NCBI GenBank assembly: GCA_963681505.1
Contig: OY811983.1
Coordinates: 3,306,615-3,370,614 of the forward strand
DNA from: Eunapius fragilis
Taxonomy: Eukaryota; Porifera; Demospongiae; Spongillida; Spongillidae
Direction of reading: 5' to 3'
Length of the DNA: 64,000 nt
Under the pieces are notes generated by a model, which made no database searches, was not told the DNA's origin, and worked only from the letters and a program-made list of their open reading frames with translations. The first letter of the stretch is position 1; every line of letters starts with the position of its first letter. Positions 1-11,152 of the stretch are shown here, one piece after another. The position numbers and the translations under genes are program-made.

Positions 1-128
1 TACTGTCAGCTGAACACCAGTACACCCTTGCATACTGTCAGCTGAACACCAGTACACCCTTGCATACTGTCAGCTGAACACCAGTACACCCTTGCATACT
101 GTCAGCTGAACACCAGTACACCCTTGCA
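1..128. repeat. 32-bp tandem repeat, four copies
   Basis: Four essentially identical 32-bp units run from the window edge to 128, so the array probably continues to the left. A fifth unit decays after a few bases. The core resembles the 36-bp satellite at 25.66-27.05 kb: both carry ACTGT, AGCTG and a C-rich stretch followed by CAT and GTAC. They are probably branches of one satellite family. Confidence 0.95.
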
Positions 129-251
129 TACTCTGTGCATGCTGTGGTACAGTATAACAGCCGATTCATTGATCTAATAATTACTGATGCTATAATTTTG
201 AATGAAGACAACTAGTGATGGCAGTACAAATACACAAGTGTGCACACGGAC

Positions 252-267
252 ACGCACATACACACAT

Positions 268-323
<56 letters not shown>

Positions 324-325
324 AA
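252..325. repeat. (CA)n microsatellite
   Basis: An almost pure CA dinucleotide run lies just downstream of the DNAAF5-like exon. The apparent reading frames across it are low-complexity artefacts. Confidence 0.95.
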
Positions 326-409
326 ACATACACACCCCACAAACAAGTGATTGGGTCAAGGTGTATATATAACAAATGCATTTTTATGGGCATGTGTTGC
401 AACACCTAC

Positions 410-630
410 TCTGTCACCAAGGCGATGGCCTGCTCCCTGCAGCCCTCCACCTGGTCAGAGAACAGCTTGAGGAGAGGCTTGAGCACTACCTCCATCAGCG
501 CTTGTGAGGCCTCGGGAGGATAAGGAGGTGGTGACCTTCCAGCTATGAGCTCCTTCCTCAGGTGGTCAAGAGCTCTGCGTCTTGTCGCACGGTTATCATC
601 CAAGAGGCAGTTCAAGTCCCTCTGGAGCTT
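410..630 (-). CDS. DNAAF5: DNAAF5/HEATR2-like exon (internal, near N-terminus)
   Basis: A minus-strand exon opens after a pyrimidine-rich tract ending in CAG (633-631) and closes before a GTAGGT donor (409-404). It encodes about 73 residues, including RRRALDHLRKE and, later, LFSDQVEGCREQAIALV. This Arg-rich helix, spacer and LSD-x3-GCR block is the pattern I recognise from the N-terminus of DNAAF5 (HEATR2), a cytoplasmic HEAT-repeat factor that preassembles axonemal dynein arms. The gene must continue towards lower coordinates beyond the window edge. The start codon is not resolved: an upstream exon should lie between 650 and 990, where no convincing ATG-plus-donor was found. The SMIM30-like gene starts about 370 bp away in divergent orientation, so a shared promoter is possible. 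The family call rests on recalled motif spacing, not an alignment. Confidence 0.6.
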
Positions 631-996
631 CTGCAAAAAATGACAGGAAGCCGAAAAGATTGACCCGCACTCTGCACATGAATGTGGATACACTCCGAAA
701 TCAATTTTTTTCAATTGAAAACGGATTGTGTGCTGTTATGGCCTAAATCGTGCGAAGCACACTCCCCGTGCAAACCCTGTGCTATTAAACTGGTAGTTAA
801 CGCCCGTCTGCTTGCTGCGTTCTGGTTCCCCATACCTGGACTATCTCTTCTACAGACGCCATTTTCCTGTATCGGCCCGCCCTTTTTATTGTAATAATAA
901 TTATTGGGTATTTCGTTCACGTGCTGCGGCATGTGATGTTTACTGATAAAGAAATTTATTCGAGCGACCGACCAAGCTGACGTAGAAGCTGAAAAA

Positions 997-1173
997 ATGG
1001 AGGCTGTTCAACTTGGCTGCTTGATTACGCTTATTTTAGGACTTCTGGCTCCGTCAGCGAGTGCTTACCAGTTCGGCGTTGGTGATGGACTGTTCATCGT
1101 ACTAGTCGTCATCGTTGGTATCGTGGCACTGTTTGCCTTCCTTGGAATGATTGCCCGCAAGAGAGGCGTCTAA
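997..1173 (+). CDS. SMIM30: SMIM30-like single-pass membrane microprotein
   Basis: A complete 58-codon intronless reading frame begins at an ATG preceded by AAAAAA and ends in TAA. The first ~23 residues form a hydrophobic segment ending in APSASA, which could be a signal peptide or anchor. Then come a GVGDG turn, a second hydrophobic stretch (residues ~32-52) and a basic tail, MIARKRGV. Length, the Gly-Asp turn before the membrane segment and the ARKR-G ending fit animal SMIM30, a ~59-residue ER/membrane microprotein. The frame is too short for a 60-residue ORF cutoff and is easily missed. A cluster of AATAAA signals follows at 1647-1660. Confidence 0.62.
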   Translation: MEAVQLGCLITLILGLLAPSASAYQFGVGDGLFIVLVVIVGIVALFAFLGMIARKRGV

Positions 1174-1680
1174 ATGACTGTACCTTATAAGCAAGTCTAC
1201 AGCTATACTAACTGGCGTTCGGAGTTATCTATTATTTTTTATATTTTGTTATCGACAAATGTTTGTTATTTTCATGTGATCTGCGCCTTCCCTGTATTAT
1301 GTGAGCTATCGAGATTATCCCTGGTGACCCTACAAGGGCTGCTATCGGGACGGGAAGGCAAGGGGGAGGGGCTTTAATTAGTCTACAGGTGCAGTACCGA
1401 GGGACGTTACGTACAGTTTCGCTCCACAATGACATGGCGATCGCTGTGCACAGTAGGTTTGGCGGGTTGGGATGTACAGGCCACGCCCTCGAACTTTACT
1501 GTCTTCTGCTATCTTAATAATCCGGCACGGCGCTTAACTAGGCTAAGAGGGTTAGCCGCGTCATGTGGCGGTTCCGTAATTTGTCACACCAAACAATATA
1601 CAACCGCCATGTTGGTGTTTTTTTATTTTTATAGAATACATTTAAAAATAAAATAAAATAAAGCTATTAAAATATTGGGG
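1174..1680 (+). other. Probable 3' UTR of the SMIM30-like gene with poly(A) signals
   Basis: No supported coding sequence. Overlapping AATAAA hexamers at 1647-1660 follow a T-rich stretch and would suit transcript termination for the microprotein at 997-1173. Confidence 0.4.
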
Positions 1681-1689
1681 GCAGATTCT

Positions 1690-1965
1690 CACCATTTTCA
1701 GGTGCACGTGAGGTGAGGCTTAATTTGAAAGAGTGGTTCTCTTCTCCCTAGGGGGCTCAAAAAGGACACCAAACAGAAGGTGTCTATTATGCACAATAAT
1801 ATTATAACCTGCAGATTGTTTAGTCTATCCGGTAAGGTATGGACCATGCAGTATGGTGCATCATATGTGGACCCTCGCAGTCTTTGGCGTCGACATCTAT
1901 TTCCACAGTTAGGAGAATGGTGATAATGTCTGAAGCATTCGATCTGGAGTACAATAATGCAGTAG
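1690..1965 (-). pseudogene. Decayed kinase C-terminus plus ankyrin-exon relic
   Basis: Bases 1690-1800 match, with many substitutions, the segment around 6550-6670 that encodes the C-terminal lobe of the TKL kinase: the GTGAGG, TTCTCTTCTC and GGACACCAAA blocks occur in the same order. Bases 1868-1965 match the ankyrin exon at 11446-11544 (the TCGACAT, TATTTCCAC and ATAATGTC blocks). Both are on the minus strand, ankyrin first and kinase second. No open frame survives. The pairing suggests a parent gene, or a neighbouring pair, in which ankyrin repeats preceded the kinase. Confidence 0.65.
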
Positions 1966-1995
1966 GCATGCTACATCAGGCTTAGCAGCAGAACT

Positions 1996-2298
1996 AATTA
2001 ATATATGGAACAGTGTCCAGCAAAATCACCCTTGTGATACTTTTTCAAAATTTCCAGGACAAGCAAAAGAAAGTAACGCTCGCATTGAAATGTATGGCTA
2101 ATTATAAATGCAGTGCCTAATAACTTTAGGATGGGATATAAGGACCCATATGAAAGAAGATCTTTGGAGCTCACTGAAAATCAAAAAATATGAAAACTTG
2201 AAAAACTACCCGGAAGGTGATTTTACTGGACACTGTCCTATATTTTATAATTAGCATGACGTGGCACTAATTCAATAAAAGTAAGTCGTACATTGCAT
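1996..2298. other. No feature seen
   Basis: AT-rich sequence with short runs resembling retroelement or intron debris. No open exon with credible splice sites. Confidence 0.5.
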
Positions 2299-2600
2299 GG
2301 CCGTAGTCAATCACAAAAATTTGGGGGGGGGTGGGGGGGGGGGGGGGGGGGGGCTAATTAATATTCATGATCTTGAGTATGGCACTTAAATGTACATTCT
2401 ATATTAAACGGCCAAATACAGCGTGGCGGCTTGAATTATGGCATACAATACGGGCGGCTTGCAATACCAGAATGTGTTCAATTTGTGTTACCGCGCGTAC
2501 TATAACATCAACGTGTATCCTTTTATAAAATGTAAATAATATGCTGGACCAAAAACTTGGGGGCTTAACAAGCCCCCCCCCCCCCCCACTTACTACGGCC
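2299..2600. mobile_element. Foldback/MITE-like element with G/C homopolymer subterminal runs
   Basis: The ends are inverted: GGCCGTAGT at 2299 and ACTACGGCC ending at 2600. Each is followed inward by a long G run (2323-2353, one T interruption) or a C run (2573-2587). The interior is AT-rich and non-coding. The same layout of terminal inverted repeat plus homopolymer recurs at 20.5 and 59.5 kb. Confidence 0.65.
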
Positions 2601-2606
2601 TTGCCA

Positions 2607-3640
2607 TTGTAGGATGCAAATGAGGAAAGCAAGGATCCCAAATAAACCATCCATACCTGCACTACGGGCTAATAACTTCCTTCTATAGCCCTATATATAC
2701 GGGCACTTTGTAAATCAATGAATCACAATTCAATTCATGAGTTCTATACTGCGTTCATGAACTTTCATTTCCGTATTTATAGATTCCTGAATTCACACTT
2801 AATCAGTTGGATTCTTTGAGTTCATTAGTTTAGCCTGCGCTAACAGATACATAAAACCCATCCGCGATCCGCCTCCATTTAAAAAGGTTTGTGTTTAAAC
2901 GATAAATATCTCTAATAACTGTGAATATGAAACTGTTGCATCAGTATACTAATCCTTTCTTTTAAGCACATTGAAAGATTACGATGCATGCATACACACA
3001 ATAGAAAAAAAACGCAGAAGCAAAAACCTATACCAAGATGACGTGATATATTGCTCTGGCAATTGATCTGTAGCCAGGCAATGTTCTACCATTGTTTGTT
3101 ATAAATCAATAATCGGAGTTGTCATCGACTTGCTACTTGATGTGTGAACAGTGACTTGTGAGAAACACTGCTCGGCGTTTATGCCACAAGCACCATTTGG
3201 GCAGAGAGCACAAGTCGAACCGGGGGCGGTGTCTTTACATTAGACTTCACAGGCGTCTTGCAAGGAATATTTATTAATTTGTAAGAAGTCAGAAATTAAT
3301 TAAAGGAATTATTGAAGATTGCAAAGCAGCAATGCATGTGAGATAAGCCTGCTATTCAACCATGTCCACGAATCCAAGGTTTCTACTCAACACACCATGC
3401 ACTATGAACAAGTGCTACCAGGGCACCCACGGAAAGCTTTCCATTAGCCAGGTCAATTAATATGATATTTGAAGATATTGCATTTGTACAATTCTGTGCA
3501 TGTGATGATATAAATAGTCCTAACTCCTAAGCTAATTAATAAAAGTTAACTCCATAAAATAATGTGTCCATTATGAGATACATATAAGCTGATGCCATAC
3601 AGTCCAGCAAATGATTCCTGTAGTAACAGTGAAAATTTCT
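2607..3640. other. AT-rich intergenic DNA, nothing recognised
   Basis: No exon with matching frame and splice signals was found. Short open frames here have no family resemblance. Confidence 0.5.
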
Positions 3641-3644
3641 GCCA

Positions 3645-4485
3645 TCAGAATTTTGAGCATCTGTGCCATGTTGTTGCATTCCATTCAATATCAGTTGACT
3701 CAACATTCGTCTTCATTATGTCAGGGTCATCCTCATTATCATGTTGCATGAGTCCTATTCATAACAGTATAATTAATTGATAATATAAAAAAATTGTAGA
3801 AGATTTATAGCTTACCATGTGGCACTTTAATCAAACTGTCAGGGCTTTCCCAAATGGTTATCTGGTAAAATAGAGAATTTGCTGTTTATCTATATGGCGT
3901 CATTGGTAGCCGGTAACTTATCACATGACTATGTGTTTAGATTCACATACCGTTGGCAGGCAGGAAGACATAGATGACTGCTCAGTAGAGTTTTTAAGAA
4001 CACAAGTTTCATTACATTGGCCCCTAAAAGGAGGAGAGATGTAGCAATTAATAAATACATGTAAAAACACTTCAGACCACTGAATTAAAAATTGCATTGA
4101 AGTAAGGAAGCCCACTATTCAAACCATGATGCAGCATACCCATGATCATTAGCCTTCTCTATGACGGTGGTTCTAATAGCAATACCTTTAGCCTGAAAAA
4201 ACGAGGACATGCATCACAAAAATCAAAATTGAATGCTATCCATACAGTTGTCCCCACTTTAGACGATAAATTCTCTTCTAGAATGCTTATTTGCACTTCT
4301 GAAGTGTGCAACCTATTATTGATCTCAACCAATTGTTCATTTCTCTCAGCCAACTCTCTTGTAAGAGCTTGTATCCTCTTCTCTGAAGCATGCAATTTTA
4401 GAGTAGTGTCAACCAGCAATTGCATATTCTGGTGTTCTGATTTCATAAGTGAAGAAATTAGCTGGCTGATTTTATCCTTATTTTT
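3645..4485 (-). CDS. Exon cluster: coiled coil, Cys-containing exon and possible terminal exon
   Basis: Three minus-strand exon candidates. (1) From 4485, after TTTGCAG, to about 4245: ~80 residues of heptad-like coiled coil rich in Leu, Glu, Asn and Gln. (2) 3951-4023: a 73-nt exon with a strong pyrimidine tract and TTAG acceptor and a GTATGTG donor, encoding a short Cys- and Ser-rich stretch with a possible N-glycosylation site. (3) 3645-3754: an acidic segment ending in TGA. Junction phases 1 to 2 do not match directly, so an exon is missing or the copy is broken. The coiled coil resembles in style, not in sequence, the extracellular coil of the receptor-like kinase at 6.4-8.2 kb, and the kinase relic at 1.7 kb lies further downstream. 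This may be the remains of a second receptor-kinase gene. Confidence 0.4.
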
Positions 4486-4499
4486 CTGCAAATTTTAAT

Positions 4500-4899
4500 G
4501 AGTAGTAAAGGTTATGCCCTCTTTAAACCTGAAAACTTCCTCACTATGCTATAAGTTAGCTGCAATACAAACACTAAATAAGCTGCCTGGGCTTGCATGG
4601 TCATAGAGACGATTCACAACTTGATCCTATATACAAACTTTGGCGACTTGGCCAAATATTAGTTGTCAAAGCGGTTGTATATAGCAACCTCTACGATCAC
4701 TGCAAATTTCAATTCCGCGCACCAATGTTATTATATATACAATCACGAGCTGCGAGGTTCCCTATGTTCAAACCTGGGCTGCATAGGATAATAAAAAGCT
4801 GACAGAGATGTACGCCACGAGATTGCATGTTGATATATTCACACGGAACTAGCCATGCCCGGCACTGATCACAAAAAGTACCTTATAGTATTATATATA
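4500..4899. other. No feature seen
   Basis: Intergenic or intronic sequence between the coiled-coil exon and the 4.9-kb inverted repeat. No supported exon. Confidence 0.45.
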
Positions 4900-5043
4900 G
4901 GTTAGACACTGAAACCGAGGGATCTACGTGATTTAGAATCCCCGAGGGCCCTGAGCTGTAGCGTCCCGAGCGGTAGCGAGGGCGCTACTAAGGGCCCGAG
5001 GGGATTCTAAATCACGTAGATCCCTCGGTTTCAGTGTCTAACC
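4900..5043. mobile_element. Foldback element, ~50-bp arms
   Basis: The first ~53 bases, starting GGTTAGACACTG, recur almost perfectly as the reverse complement ending at 5043. The loop is GC-rich. No coding capacity. This is a perfect-looking hairpin MITE or a recent palindrome. Confidence 0.85.
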
Positions 5044-5108
5044 AATCTAGACAATAGCAACGCGTACGTAGCAACCAATACATTATCGCGCAACGCGATA
5101 ACGATAAC

Positions 5109-5200
5109 GGGAGGGATTCTAAGTGCCAGTGGGGGGGGGGGGGGGGATTCTAAGTGCCCGGGGCACTTAGAATCCCCCCCGCTGGCACTTAGAGTCCCTC
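5109..5200. repeat. Nested hairpin with G-run
   Basis: GGATTCTAAGTGC and its complement occur twice. The inner palindrome is centred near 5160 and an outer pair lies near 5112 and 5197, separated by a G run (5131-5146) and a C run. Confidence 0.8.
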
Positions 5201-5995
5201 TCTAGGTTTCTACCGCGTTTAGATACCTGCAATTGACCGATCAGATTGCGCGAATCACTTTCGCTATTGTCTAAATAACCATACAATTTGTCAGGCTGCT
5301 CCGCTCCACTTGTACCCATATAATCGTGAATACATATCATGCGATTTCAAACTCAACGTGCACCTGCGACTCATATTTCGGCGCTACAGTTTTATTATAC
5401 TAGTACATTATTTGATCGTGGCACCAACCTGATTTTGAGATTTTGGACATGACATATTCACCCCGTAGCGGCAAGTATTTCCCATCTTCTAGCCTGAAGC
5501 TACTTTCTATTATGAACAACGCTTCGCCAAAGATACCTTGGCTTCGCTAAGGAAACCATGGCAGCAGCTCCGATTTGCGCACGTGACCGGCCCTCATGGG
5601 AAATCTTTTTACCAACGAATAAATTATACGATGGTTTAACCTTGGTATAAAGGTTAAACCATACTTTCATATCTATGGTTATTTTGGGAACGCAATATTT
5701 TTTTCATAGCCCGTACGTAATACACATTGACTGTAGCCATTTTAAAAGCAATGCAAACACAATTGACAGTCATGCATTAAATTTACTACTGTCCATTGTA
5801 TATTTTGTTCTCTACTTTCGACGGACAGACGACACCTCTGCTTGAAACATTGTCAAATCTGAACAAACAAAAAGTGGGACAGATTCTGACTGCATGTACT
5901 TTCATGTAGCATGTGGTGTGGAACTGTAAACGAGTGGGTGTGGACGCGTAGCTATGTAGTTGTGGTGCGATATGAAAATGACGCGCACGTTCTTT
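5201..5995. other. Intergenic; one short hairpin
   Basis: Nothing coding is supported. A 14-bp inverted pair (ATGGTTTAACCTT and complement) forms a hairpin at 5631-5668. Confidence 0.5.
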
Positions 5996-6105
5996 AAAGG
6001 AGGCCATACACCAAGCAACATTGTTGCTTGCAATTCAATTATAACATTTGTTTACTGCATGATATTTTACTAGAATTTTCAGAAATTCATAGTGTATGGT
6101 CACCT
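5996..6105. mobile_element. Short MITE related to the one at 53.9 kb
   Basis: Ends CCATACACCAAGCAACA and TAGTGTATGGTCACC are diverged terminal inverted repeats. Terminal and internal blocks (TATTTTACTAGAA) match the element at 53938-54089. Confidence 0.7.
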
Positions 6106-6391
6106 AAACTGTCTGTGCGCTCATGGTAATAGGCGCTAGAATGCTAAAAACACTTCGGTGGTGAAATATTTACAAGGGAATTATTGATGGCTACATGCAT
6201 GGACCTGGAGTTGCATTGAGATAGGATACATTAATATACGCACCAACTTTCTATAGGGCGAATGCATTAGTTTTTGAGCAAATTAAACCCAACCTCTCCC
6301 TACCATATTGTATTGAGTTGAGCACTGACTATAACATCACATCATCACTAAACAGATGTGCTAATTTTACACTTCAAAACAGATGTCAAAT

Positions 6392-6422
<31 letters not shown>

Positions 6423-6435
6423 TACACACACACAA
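6392..6435. repeat. (CA)n microsatellite
   Basis: CA repeat with one TA interruption immediately downstream of the kinase stop codon. Confidence 0.95.
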
Positions 6436-6448
6436 ACAATACAATAAA

Positions 6449-8227
6449 TTATATAGAGCTACTAGTGCTTGCTAAAGTTTCTAACTTGAACATAATGGAC
6501 ATCATATTGGGGCGGGAATTAAAATCATTCCTTGTACATTCTCTAATCAGACACACCACTTCAGGTGTGTTCGAGGTGAGGGTTTGAAGAAGAGATTCTC
6601 TTCTCTGCACATCTGGGAACTGCTCGCTCATCATTTCTAATAAAAGGACACCAAAACTGAAGGTGTCCATCTTGGGAGACTGCTGTGAGGGGTTAAGGCT
6701 CTCTGGGGCTGCATACACACTGCTGCCAGGTGCGACTGTTGATAACTGACGCACAAAGTTGGCTGACCCATAATCGGATAGCTTGGCTCTCCAATTTCCT
6801 GCTCCAAGAGGTTCCAGCAACACATTAGCACTGCTCACATCTCTGTGGACAATGGGAACTGGTTTCATGGAGTGTAAATAATTCAAAGCCCTACAAACAT
6901 CCTTAGCTACAGGGAGGATCTGCTGACGTGACAGTTTTCCATTTTCTATGACTGCCCTTAGACTAGTGGGCATCAGCTCTGTGAGGATGATACACTCCCT
7001 ATCCACAGTGGCTCCAATGAACAGCAGAAGGTTGGGATGACGAACCATGGCAGCCATGTTCATTTCTCTCTTGAACAACTCGATGTTGTATGGAGATATG
7101 ATTGTGTGGCAAAGGAGTTTGGCAGCTACATCAAGTCCACGAAACTTCGCTGCTTTCACCACACACCACCCCCCTGAGCCCAAGACCTGGTCAGTTAGAT
7201 CTATTTCCTCCCTCTGTATGGTCCATGATGGTACTACAGTGGCTTTCTGTTCAGCTTCCCTAGCTCTCTCTTTGGCCACCTTGGCTTCGTTTTCAGCAGC
7301 AATAGCTCTTTTATCAGCTGCAATAGCTCTTTCTTCAGCTTCAATAGCCCTTATGTCAGACGCAGTAGCTTCCCTTTCAGCTTTAGCTGCCTTCTCTTTA
7401 GCCACTTCAGCTTCCCTTTCAGCTGCAGTAGCTTTTTCCTCTGCCATTCTATTGGCCGCTGGTATTGATGACCTCTCATCTCTCCGAATCTGGTCCATTA
7501 TACAAGACAGTCCTTGTTTAGAACACTAAAGCAATGCTTTATAACTGACCTCTGAGATGCCATTTGATTTTACAGTTGTGTTAAGAGATATATTATAAAA
7601 GTAATAAAATGTGTCAACAAATTACTGATGTCAACAATAATTCCATTAACTCACGTCTCTTGCGTCCAAAATAGCAATTAGAACAGCAGAAAACAACTAA
7701 CATCACACATACTATGGTTGCAAGTCCTGTGGTATGAATACAGCACACATCATTGTTAATATCATAACCATAGTTCAATATGTTAATATTGCTGGTACTT
7801 CTATATTTCTAAATTCTAAATGTTACCTTTATGAGCATTTTCTAGGTCATTTTTCAAGAGAGTGACATTTTGTCTGAGCTGGTTATGCCCTACACTGCAG
7901 TGTTGAAGTTCTTTATTCAGAAGCGTGATATTGTGAAGATGTGTGGTTATTTCACTCTGCAGTTTCTTTTCACACATTGCTGTAGCTTGGTCAAGGTTTT
8001 GCTTGAGTTGTTCTGTACTCGAAGTGCAGCGCTTAAATTCAAGGAGACAATGTTGTTCACTTTGCTCAGCAACAGAAAGGCTTTTAACTGTTTCATGCAA
8101 AGTAGCATTGCACTCTTGTAAGGATAGATTTATTTTTAAATGTTCTTTGTTCATTGTTTGTAGAGTTGGAAGAACCAGTCCATTCTGGGAGAGAGATCGA
8201 AGTGGAACACTTAATTCCGTATTGAGA
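6449..8227 (-). CDS. Receptor-like TKL kinase: coiled coil, TM segment, Ala/Glu-rich linker, kinase
   Basis: Three minus-strand exons fit in phase. 8227-7827 (acceptor TTTTAG, donor GTAACA) encodes ~130 residues of coiled coil with at least four N-x-S/T sequons, so it is probably extracellular. 7726-7655 (CACAG acceptor, GTGAGT donor) encodes the hydrophobic stretch LATIVCVMLVVFCCSNCYF followed by GRKRR, a TM segment with a basic stop-transfer. 7512-6449 encodes ~75 residues of Ala/Glu/Lys helix with near-repeats, then a protein kinase. Counted from the Met at 7498, the kinase has a glycine loop at 107-114 (GSGGWCVV), Lys127, HRD at 218-220, Asn225, DYG at 242-244 instead of DFG, and APE at 264-266. 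All key catalytic residues are present, so activity is plausible. The loop and HRDVSSANV resemble TKL kinases. The N-terminus is incomplete: the 8227 exon needs an upstream exon ending in phase 2, which I did not find. Whether the ankyrin exons at 11-20 kb belong to the same transcript is open. Confidence 0.75.
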
Positions 8228-8343
8228 CTAAAATTTATTAGTGAAAAAATCCGTAGTACCATTTATTTAGTTTCAGTAAATATTACCAATAGGACTTTAA
8301 ATACATACACTTCCAATAATAGTAAGAGCTCTGAAATATTTTA

Positions 8344-8581
8344 CAAGTAAAGAAAAACATCCTGTAACAAGTAAGTTAATACAATATAGGAATTGAAGAC
8401 AAAAAGGAAGGGAACAAGGTTTCTGGGAAAGGAAATTGAGACAAACACCTAGATTTAGTATCTGCTACATTAATTAGGATTTTGTCTCAATTTTCTTTCC
8501 CAAAAACCTTGCCCCCTTCCTTTTTCCTTCAATTCCTATATCGTGCTAACTTTCTCATTACAGAATATTTTTCTTTACTTG
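8344..8581. mobile_element. CAAGTAAAG-ended inverted-repeat element
   Basis: The sequence is a long imperfect palindrome bounded by CAAGTAAAGAAAAAC and its complement. It is one of several copies of the block that forms one end of the three-copy element described at 13.1, 16.3 and 45.0 kb. No coding potential. Confidence 0.85.
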
Positions 8582-10515
8582 TTTCTAAATTTAGTGTCGA
8601 TAAGTGCTGAGTTAGTTAAGTAGGGTATAAGGTAACCTCTTTGATGTTTATTGAATGTCACCATAGCTTTGCTTACTGCAGCTTGCTACTTTCAGTGTTC
8701 TCTCTGTAACGAGCGCAGGCTTTTGCTTTGCATGCTTTTGATAATCGATCCTTCAATGCTTGTGGTTGGCTTCAAGAATGTCTATTAGCATAAGTAATGT
8801 CATGGTTACATCAAGCGTTCAAATAGAATTATGGTGCCAGTGAGTTTATCAGCTGCCACTATGAAAATAAGATATTTCACGTATTAGTTCAATGCCATGT
8901 ACACTGATGATAAGTGAAGATAAAATACACGATGCATCGGTAGACACTATACACATAGGCAGCCCCAGCCCCCCCCCCTCCCCTTGTAATGGCGCTCCCC
9001 CAGTCCCTATAAGTAACTTTAACTGTAGTGTTACAATAAGATTACTGCATGTATCTATGTGTTTCTAAAGTAAAATAGCTACTAACACTCATCTGTATAG
9101 CGATTAACAAGAAATTGCAAAATCGATAATGCCCCTCCTCCCTATTTGGCGCACTTTGTGAAGTTGGCCCCTCCCATAGGTAAGCACTGGGGCCATCTAT
9201 CCCCACTCTAGTCATATGACATTATGCTTTGTTATTGTATTATATTTTAATGGTACATGTATATATGAACAAAACACCAAACACAAACATAAGAAGTTAG
9301 AAGAGTAAGAGCTCTCTTGATTATTCTAGTGCAGACATTGTTAAAATACTCTGCTTTTGATGTGAAACGACAAGTTGGAGGATGCTGACAACATGCATCA
9401 ATTCTTTGAAGTAGTATTCCCATTTTTACCTATGTCTCCTTTAATTCTGACACCATTAACAGGGGCCCCCAAGCATGAAATTTGATATCAGTTAGCATAT
9501 CCAGGTAAACATGTTTCTCGTCAGCGTGTGTTGGTATGTGTGGTAAAGGTATCCCTTAGATGTTGCTAGGTGCTCAGTTTTCTGATTTTCAGTTGGGGTA
9601 TGGTTTTGCTGCAATTTTAGGGTTGGTGCTATGTAGTGAAATATTAGTGATGCAATCTGGGAGCATGCAAATAGAAACATGCTCCCAGAAATCCACAATT
9701 TGTTTTGGCTATACTTGACAATAAACACCAGTGATCACTCAATTCAGAAATGTTTTTTCACATTTACCTGCTTTTTTAACAACAACCTCGAGATCTAAAA
9801 TAGTTGCTATGTGCAAATGGGCATAACCGATTTCATAAAGCACAAATTAAAAAATACTGGCACTAATTAGTCGTGATGGCTTATAAATGTATGGTGCAGT
9901 TTAATTATCAAACAGTGCAAACTTTTATTACTTCCCGCCTCGGATGAGATCTAGATACATACCATTTTGAACTACACAACACTATATCACAAGTGAGTTC
10001 CGTGTAAATTGGATTGATTTGATAGTCTAATTATACAGAAACATGTTATTTTAGTTTTGCACAACAAAGTGCATGCTCTGTCTGACATATTAGAATAACA
10101 TAAATTATTTGGAAACTTGTCGGAGATGTAAGTTACAGTATCGTGCAACCTCTCAATTAAAGGCACCAGAGAACTACAAATCATTCATAAAGACTCTCAC
10201 CCAAGTATGCAGCATTCGGATTATTATGTTGCCATATACAGTAATTCATTGCCATGTAGGACAATGGAGTCATATCTGTTCCACAGACTAAATGATTTTA
10301 GCTGGATTCCTACGAAAATGTGGCAAATAAACACTAGTATATGTTGCATTGTTGGACAAGAAAGGTCACTACAAAACTGTTCTCCTTCAGATTTGAAGCT
10401 AAAAATGGACATATGATTTGTTGTGCTGGGCAACAACGGTAAATACCATTTATTTTTTCTTTCAGCATTTCACTTCTATACAGTTACGTATATTACGTAT
10501 ATATAGTGAGCTCTT
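8582..10515. other. Intronic or intergenic; one tentative mini-exon
   Basis: No convincing gene. A 27-nt minus-strand candidate exon (9794-9768) lies between a TTTTAG acceptor and a GTAAATG donor and would keep phase 0 after the last ankyrin exon. It is too short to support alone. Other open frames lack splice signals. Confidence 0.3.
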
Positions 10516-10519
10516 ATAA

Positions 10520-11000
10520 TAGCTTCTTGCCAAACTTGCAATGTTCGATACCTCATGGGTGTTTAAAAATCCACCATATCTTTTGACAGGAATATCCAAT
10601 TCACTTCCAATTTGGTGTATGTGAAGAGGATCTTGTATAAATTGATTTGTCTTGTACTTTACTTGTTACAAAGATATAACTTCACAACATGGGTGCATGG
10701 CTACTCACCCGATTCGAGGCAATGATTTAGGCAAACTGCATCCGATTCAATGTATGGGAGGTGGGTGCCTAAATCATTGGCACGAAATGGTAAATGTACA
10801 CACACTATATCTTTGGAACTTGTAAAGTAAAAACAGAACAAATCAATAGTTACAAGATTCCTCTACACATACACCAAATTTGAAGTGGATTGGATTTTCC
10901 TGCAGAAAGATATGGCAGATTTGAACCACATGGGATATCAGAGGTGGAAAAATTGACACAAAGCTATTGCAAGACTTCAAAATATATTGTACTGTAGCAA
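10520..11000. mobile_element. Large foldback element in intron
   Basis: About 110 bases near 10569-10680 recur as a diverged reverse complement at 10806-10920. An inner pair (GCAATGATTTAGGCA and complement) sits around 10720 and 10775. The whole is a non-coding inverted repeat of roughly 480 bp. Confidence 0.7.
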
Positions 11001-11152
11001 ATGGTGTTCTATGAAGTGCTGAAAGAAGGAAGTCAATATATTTTACCATTCATAAGATATCGCTATTTTAACGTGAAGCATTGAAATATATTTTGTCGGA
11101 AACTATGTCATATGTATATTCACGATCCACTGTCTGTTTGAAAAGCACATAC

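Noticed and set aside
174..405. Cys/Val or Thr/His-rich frames over the CA repeat
   Set aside because: Microsatellite translation artefact.
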